From Streptomyces sp. GESEQ-35 (GTDB lineage Bacteria > Actinomycetota > Actinomycetes > Streptomycetales > Streptomycetaceae): a stretch of DNA of 64,000 nucleotides. The notes under the pieces are model-generated. The model was not told the origin of the DNA. It did not search any database and saw only the letters and a list, made by a program, of their open reading frames with translations. The stretch is from positions 496,001 to 560,000 of the forward strand of contig NZ_JAFFSX010000002.1 in NCBI RefSeq assembly GCF_017948485.1, written 5' to 3'. A program made the translations under genes and the position numbers. The stretch's first letter is position 1. Each line of letters opens with the position of its first letter. Positions 61,466-64,000 of the stretch are shown one piece after another.

Positions 61466-62230
61466 GTGCCGAAAGCAGAGGTGGACCCGACCGTGTCGCT
61501 CGAGCTCAGTGTGGACCGCAGCAGTCCGGTGCCGTTGTACTTCCAGCTGTCGCAGCAGCTCGAAGCCGCGATCGAACACGGAGCGCTCACTCCTGGCAGT
61601 CTGCTGGGCAATGAGATCGAGCTCGCCGCACGCCTCGGTCTGTCCCGGCCCACCGTCCGCCAGGCCATCCAGTCCCTGGTCGACAAGGGACTGCTGGTCC
61701 GCCGCCGAGGCGTCGGCACGCAGGTCGTGCACAGCCAGGTCAAGCGCCCGCTGGAACTCAGCAGCCTCTACGACGACCTGGAGGCGGCCGGCCAGCGCCC
61801 CGCGACCCGGGTCCTCGTCAACGCGGTCGTCCCCGCGTCCGCCGAGGTCGCGGCCGCCCTCGGTGTCGCCGAGGACAGCGAGGTCCACCGTGTCGAACGG
61901 CTGCGGCTGGCGCACGGCGAGCCGATGGCGTACCTCTGCAACCTCCTGCCGCCCGGTCTGCTCGACCTCGACACCGCGCAGCTGGAGGCCACCGGCCTGT
62001 ACCGCCTGATGCGCTCCGCCGGGATCACCCTGCACAGCGCCCGCCAGTCGATCGGCGCCCGCGCCGCCACCGCCGCCGAGGCCGAACGGCTCGGCGAGGC
62101 CGAGGGCGCCCCGCTGCTCACCATGCAGCGCACCACCTTCGACGACACCGGCCGCGCGGTCGAGTTCGGCACCCACACCTACCGGCCGTCCCGCTACTCC
62201 TTCGAGTTCCAGCTGCTCGTACGGCCGTAG
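61466..62230 (+). CDS. GntR-family regulator with UTRA domain (HutC type)
   Basis: The 254-residue protein has a GntR winged helix (SPVPLYFQLSQQLEAAIEHGALTPG... LGLSRPTVRQAIQSLVDKGLLVRRRGVGTQV, outline of residues 20-90) and a C-terminal UTRA ligand domain ending FEFGTHTYRPSRYSFEFQL-like (VEFGTHTYRPSRYSFEFQLL). Such regulators sense sugars or sugar phosphates. The start is a GTG; no strong ribosome site. It probably controls the divergent dehydrogenase and perhaps the ROK kinase through TGTCNGGACA sites (inference). Confidence 0.92.
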   Translation: MPKAEVDPTVSLELSVDRSSPVPLYFQLSQQLEAAIEHGALTPGSLLGNEIELAARLGLSRPTVRQAIQSLVDKGLLVRRRGVGTQVVHSQVKRPLELSSLYDDLEAAGQRPATRVLVNAVVPASAEVAAALGVAEDSEVHRVERLRLAHGEPMAYLCNLLPPGLLDLDTAQLEATGLYRLMRSAGITLHSARQSIGARAATAAEAERLGEAEGAPLLTMQRTTFDDTGRAVEFGTHTYRPSRYSFEFQLLVRP

Positions 62231-62261
62231 ACACCGTCCGCAAGGGGCGTATTCGTCTCAA

Positions 62262-62271
62262 TGTCAGGACA
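62262..62271. promoter_or_regulatory. Second TGTCNGGACA-type site upstream of the ROK kinase
   Basis: TGTCAGGACA matches the palindrome at 61406-61415 in 9 of 10 positions and shares the following AAT. It lies 250 nt upstream of the kinase start, in a 290-nt non-coding gap. Confidence 0.4.
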
Positions 62272-62395
62272 ATGCGACCGACTCACGGTTCCCGGTGCCC
62301 AGAGGCACGATCCCTGTGTTCGCACGCTGGACGAGTTGACGAGGCAGATGGCGGGCGGCAACGAGCTTGACGGATCCAAGACACGAGTTGGAACG

Positions 62396-62449
62396 TGCCC
62401 TACAGGGGCGCGGGGAACTGCGCGATCAACCCCCACGCACCCGCAGATC
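62396..62449 (-). repeat. Dispersed Streptomyces intergenic repeat, copy D (inverted, degenerate)
   Basis: Read on the minus strand it contains GATCGCGCAGTTCCCCGCGC followed by CCCTGTAGGGC and is preceded by CTGCGGGTGCGTG, as upstream of copy B. It sits in the gap before the ROK kinase gene. Confidence 0.65.
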
Positions 62450-62520
62450 GCAGTGAACCGCACCACCCCTCCGCGACCCGAAACGGCACCCACCTCCACG
62501 GTGAGGCAGAATCGGCGTTG

Positions 62521-63705
62521 ATGAGCAATTACCGCGACCTAGCCTTCCCCAGGGCATTGGGCAACGCCCGTGCGACCGGCGCCCCCATCGGTTCTCGGCG
62601 TGCCCCCGTGCTCCGCACGGTAGGCACAAGGGAACGCCGCTCCCACCTCACCGCCCCCCGCGTGCCAACCGTCGGTATCGACATCGGCGGCACCAAGGTC
62701 ATGGCGGGCGTCGTGGACGCCGACGGCAACATCCTGGAGAAGCTCCGTACGGAGACCCCGGACAAGTCCAAGAGCCCGAAGGTCGTCGAGGACACCATCG
62801 CCGAACTGGTCCTGGACCTGTCCGACCGGCACGACGTGCACGCGGTCGGTATCGGCGCGGCCGGCTGGGTCGACGCGGAGCGCAGCCGCGTGCTGTTCGC
62901 CCCTCATCTGTCCTGGCGCAACGAGCCGCTGCGCGACCGCCTCGCCGGCCGGCTGGCCGTTCCCGTCCTGGTCGACAACGACGCCAACGCCGCCGCCTGG
63001 GCCGAGTGGCGCTTCGGCGCCGGCCGCGGCGAGGACCACCTCGTCATGATCACACTCGGCACCGGCATCGGCGGCGCGATCCTGGAGGACGGGCAGGTCA
63101 AGCGCGGCAAGTACGGCGTCGCCGGTGAGTTCGGCCATATGCAGGTCGTACCCGGCGGCCACCGCTGCCCCTGCGGCAACCGTGGCTGCTGGGAGCAGTA
63201 CAGCTCCGGAAACGCGCTGGTCAGAGAGGCACGTGAACTCGCGGCCGCCGACTCCCCGGTGGCCTACGGGATCATCGAGCACGTCAAGGGCAACATCGGC
63301 GACATCACCGGCCCGATGATCACCGAGCTGGCCCGCGAGGGCGACGCCATGTGCATCGAGCTGCTCCAGGACATAGGGCAGTGGCTCGGCGTCGGCATCG
63401 CCAACTTGGCCGCCGCCCTCGACCCCTCGTGCTTCGTGATCGGCGGTGGTGTCTCGGCCGCCGACGACCTGCTGATCGGCCCTGCTCGGGACGCTTTCAA
63501 GCGGCAGCTCACCGGCCGCGGCTACCGCCCCGAGGCCCGCATCGCCCGCGCCCAGCTCGGCCCCGAGGCCGGCATGGTCGGCGCCGCCGACCTCGCCCGC
63601 CTGGTCGCCCGCCGCTTCCGCCGCGCCAAACGTCGCCGCGTCGAGCGGTACGAGCGCTACGAGCGGTACGCCGAGGCCCGCCGCGAGAGCCGGGAGGCGC
63701 TGTGA
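62521..63705 (+). CDS. ROK-family sugar kinase (glucokinase-like)
   Basis: Of 394 residues, after an N-terminal extension of about 50 residues the kinase fold starts TVGIDIGGTKVMAGVVDADG (phosphate loop). The catalytic Asp is in VLVDNDANAAAWAEWRFG and the ROK zinc motif is HRCPCGNRGCWEQYSSG with its three cysteines; IGGGVSAADDLLI follows. ROK kinases phosphorylate glucose, N-acetylglucosamine or related sugars. There is no N-terminal HTH, so it is an enzyme rather than a repressor. ATG 62521 was chosen. The C-terminus is unusually Arg-rich (RRAKRRRVERYERYERY). Confidence 0.92.
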   Translation: MSNYRDLAFPRALGNARATGAPIGSRRAPVLRTVGTRERRSHLTAPRVPTVGIDIGGTKVMAGVVDADGNILEKLRTETPDKSKSPKVVEDTIAELVLDLSDRHDVHAVGIGAAGWVDAERSRVLFAPHLSWRNEPLRDRLAGRLAVPVLVDNDANAAAWAEWRFGAGRGEDHLVMITLGTGIGGAILEDGQVKRGKYGVAGEFGHMQVVPGGHRCPCGNRGCWEQYSSGNALVREARELAAADSPVAYGIIEHVKGNIGDITGPMITELAREGDAMCIELLQDIGQWLGVGIANLAAALDPSCFVIGGGVSAADDLLIGPARDAFKRQLTGRGYRPEARIARAQLGPEAGMVGAADLARLVARRFRRAKRRRVERYERYERYAEARRESREAL

Positions 63706-64000
63706 CCGCCCAGCTGCCCCATCAGGCCCCGCCCGCGGACGAGCCGCCCGGCACGTCCGAGGACCGCGGCCATGTGATCCGCCGCCGGGCGCTGACGCTG
63801 CTCATCATCGGGCTGCTCATCGGCGTACCGGCCGGCTATCTGGTGATCTCCGCCGCGCAGAGCCGGGACAGCGGCAGGGACAAGGAGGAGAAGTACTCGG
63901 CGCGGGGCCTCACCCCCGGCTGGCCGTCGAAGGTGCAGCGCCGCCTCTACCAGGTGCCGATGCCGCACCCGTCGGGCAAGGTCGCGTACTACGAGACGAA
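63702..64000 (+). CDS. Membrane-anchored hypothetical protein, cut by window edge
   Basis: A GTG overlapping the ROK kinase stop (GTGA) opens a frame of 99 codons to the window end. The visible part is a Pro-rich N-terminus, one membrane helix (TLLIIGLLIGVPAGYLVISAA, about residues 33-53) and a charged stretch followed by RGLTPGWPSKVQRRLYQVPM. Translational coupling suggests that it belongs to the same operon. No domain can be named from this part. Confidence 0.75.
   Translation, partial: MTAQLPHQAPPADEPPGTSEDRGHVIRRRALTLLIIGLLIGVPAGYLVISAAQSRDSGRDKEEKYSARGLTPGWPSKVQRRLYQVPMPHPSGKVAYYET

Noticed and set aside
1..64000. CRISPR arrays, tRNA or rRNA genes, riboswitches
   Set aside because: None seen: no regularly spaced repeats, no cloverleaf or rRNA signatures, and no recognisable riboswitch cores.

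Overview
This window is chromosomal DNA from a Streptomyces or a very close relative. Coding sequence is very GC-rich with third positions almost always G or C, GTG starts are common, many promoters look like TTGACN-17/18-TANNNT, a TTA leucine codon appears as a rarity, and four copies of a short dispersed Streptomyces-type repeat are present. From memory, the purine and glyoxylate genes match the SCO6195-SCO6260 neighbourhood of S. coelicolor; this was not checked by any search.

Layout. (1) 1-4.5 kb: a LuxR-type ATPase regulator cut by the left edge, divergent from two translationally coupled acyl-CoA synthetases. (2) 4.5-7.7 kb, minus strand: an unrecognised cassette of a zinc-ribbon protein with a possible nuclease fold, a hypothetical protein, three small membrane proteins and an AAA+ ATPase. 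(3) 7.8-19.8 kb: glyoxylate carboligase, catalase, tartronate semialdehyde reductase, hydroxypyruvate isomerase, a small HTH protein, OHCU decarboxylase, HIU hydrolase, uricase, 8-oxoguanine deaminase and a xanthine/uracil permease. (4) 19.8-38.4 kb: accessory genes, including a GH46 chitosanase, an exonuclease, an HxlR/MFS pair, an animal-type heme peroxidase with a TTA codon, an aminotransferase, a VWA protein, two divergent IucA/IucC (NIS) siderophore synthetases, a MarR regulator, an MFS-UspA fusion, a HipA-like kinase and an Rdx protein. (5) 38.4-45 kb: malate synthase, a MobA-like nucleotidyltransferase, an IclR regulator (AllR type), allantoinase and allantoicase. (6) 45-48.3 kb: an IS605-type TnpB element abutting a 5'-truncated AIM24-like gene, a RibD-C/DHFR-like protein and a secreted RNase Sa homologue. 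(7) 48.4-59 kb: a DesK-type kinase and a NarL-type regulator separated by 8.6 kb that carries a conflict-type island: macro-domain protein, possible MbcA-like antitoxin, RES NADase-family toxin, CHAT protease, caspase-family protein and a polytopic membrane protein. (8) 59-64 kb: a P450, a Gfo/Idh/MocA dehydrogenase, a GntR/UTRA regulator, a ROK sugar kinase and a cut membrane-anchored protein.

How the genes work together. Regions 3 and 5 form one route: urate to HIU to OHCU to S-allantoin to allantoate to ureidoglycolate plus urea. The resulting glyoxylate is used by malate synthase or by the carboligase, isomerase and reductase branch. Catalase can remove the peroxide made by uricase. Two repeated operator types tie the promoters together: TTCC-RY-N3-RY-GGAA, often in tandem at 20-21 bp (gcl, hyi, catalase, allantoinase, malate synthase), and TCAACR-N3-YGTTGA over the -35 box (catalase, uricase operon, allantoinase, and a degenerate copy at malate synthase). 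I infer that the first is read by the local IclR/AllR protein and that the second may be read by the small HTH protein next to the uricase operon.

The best candidates for something undescribed are the macro/MbcA-like/RES/CHAT/caspase island (49.9-58.2 kb) and the AAA+/small-membrane-protein cassette (4.5-7.7 kb).
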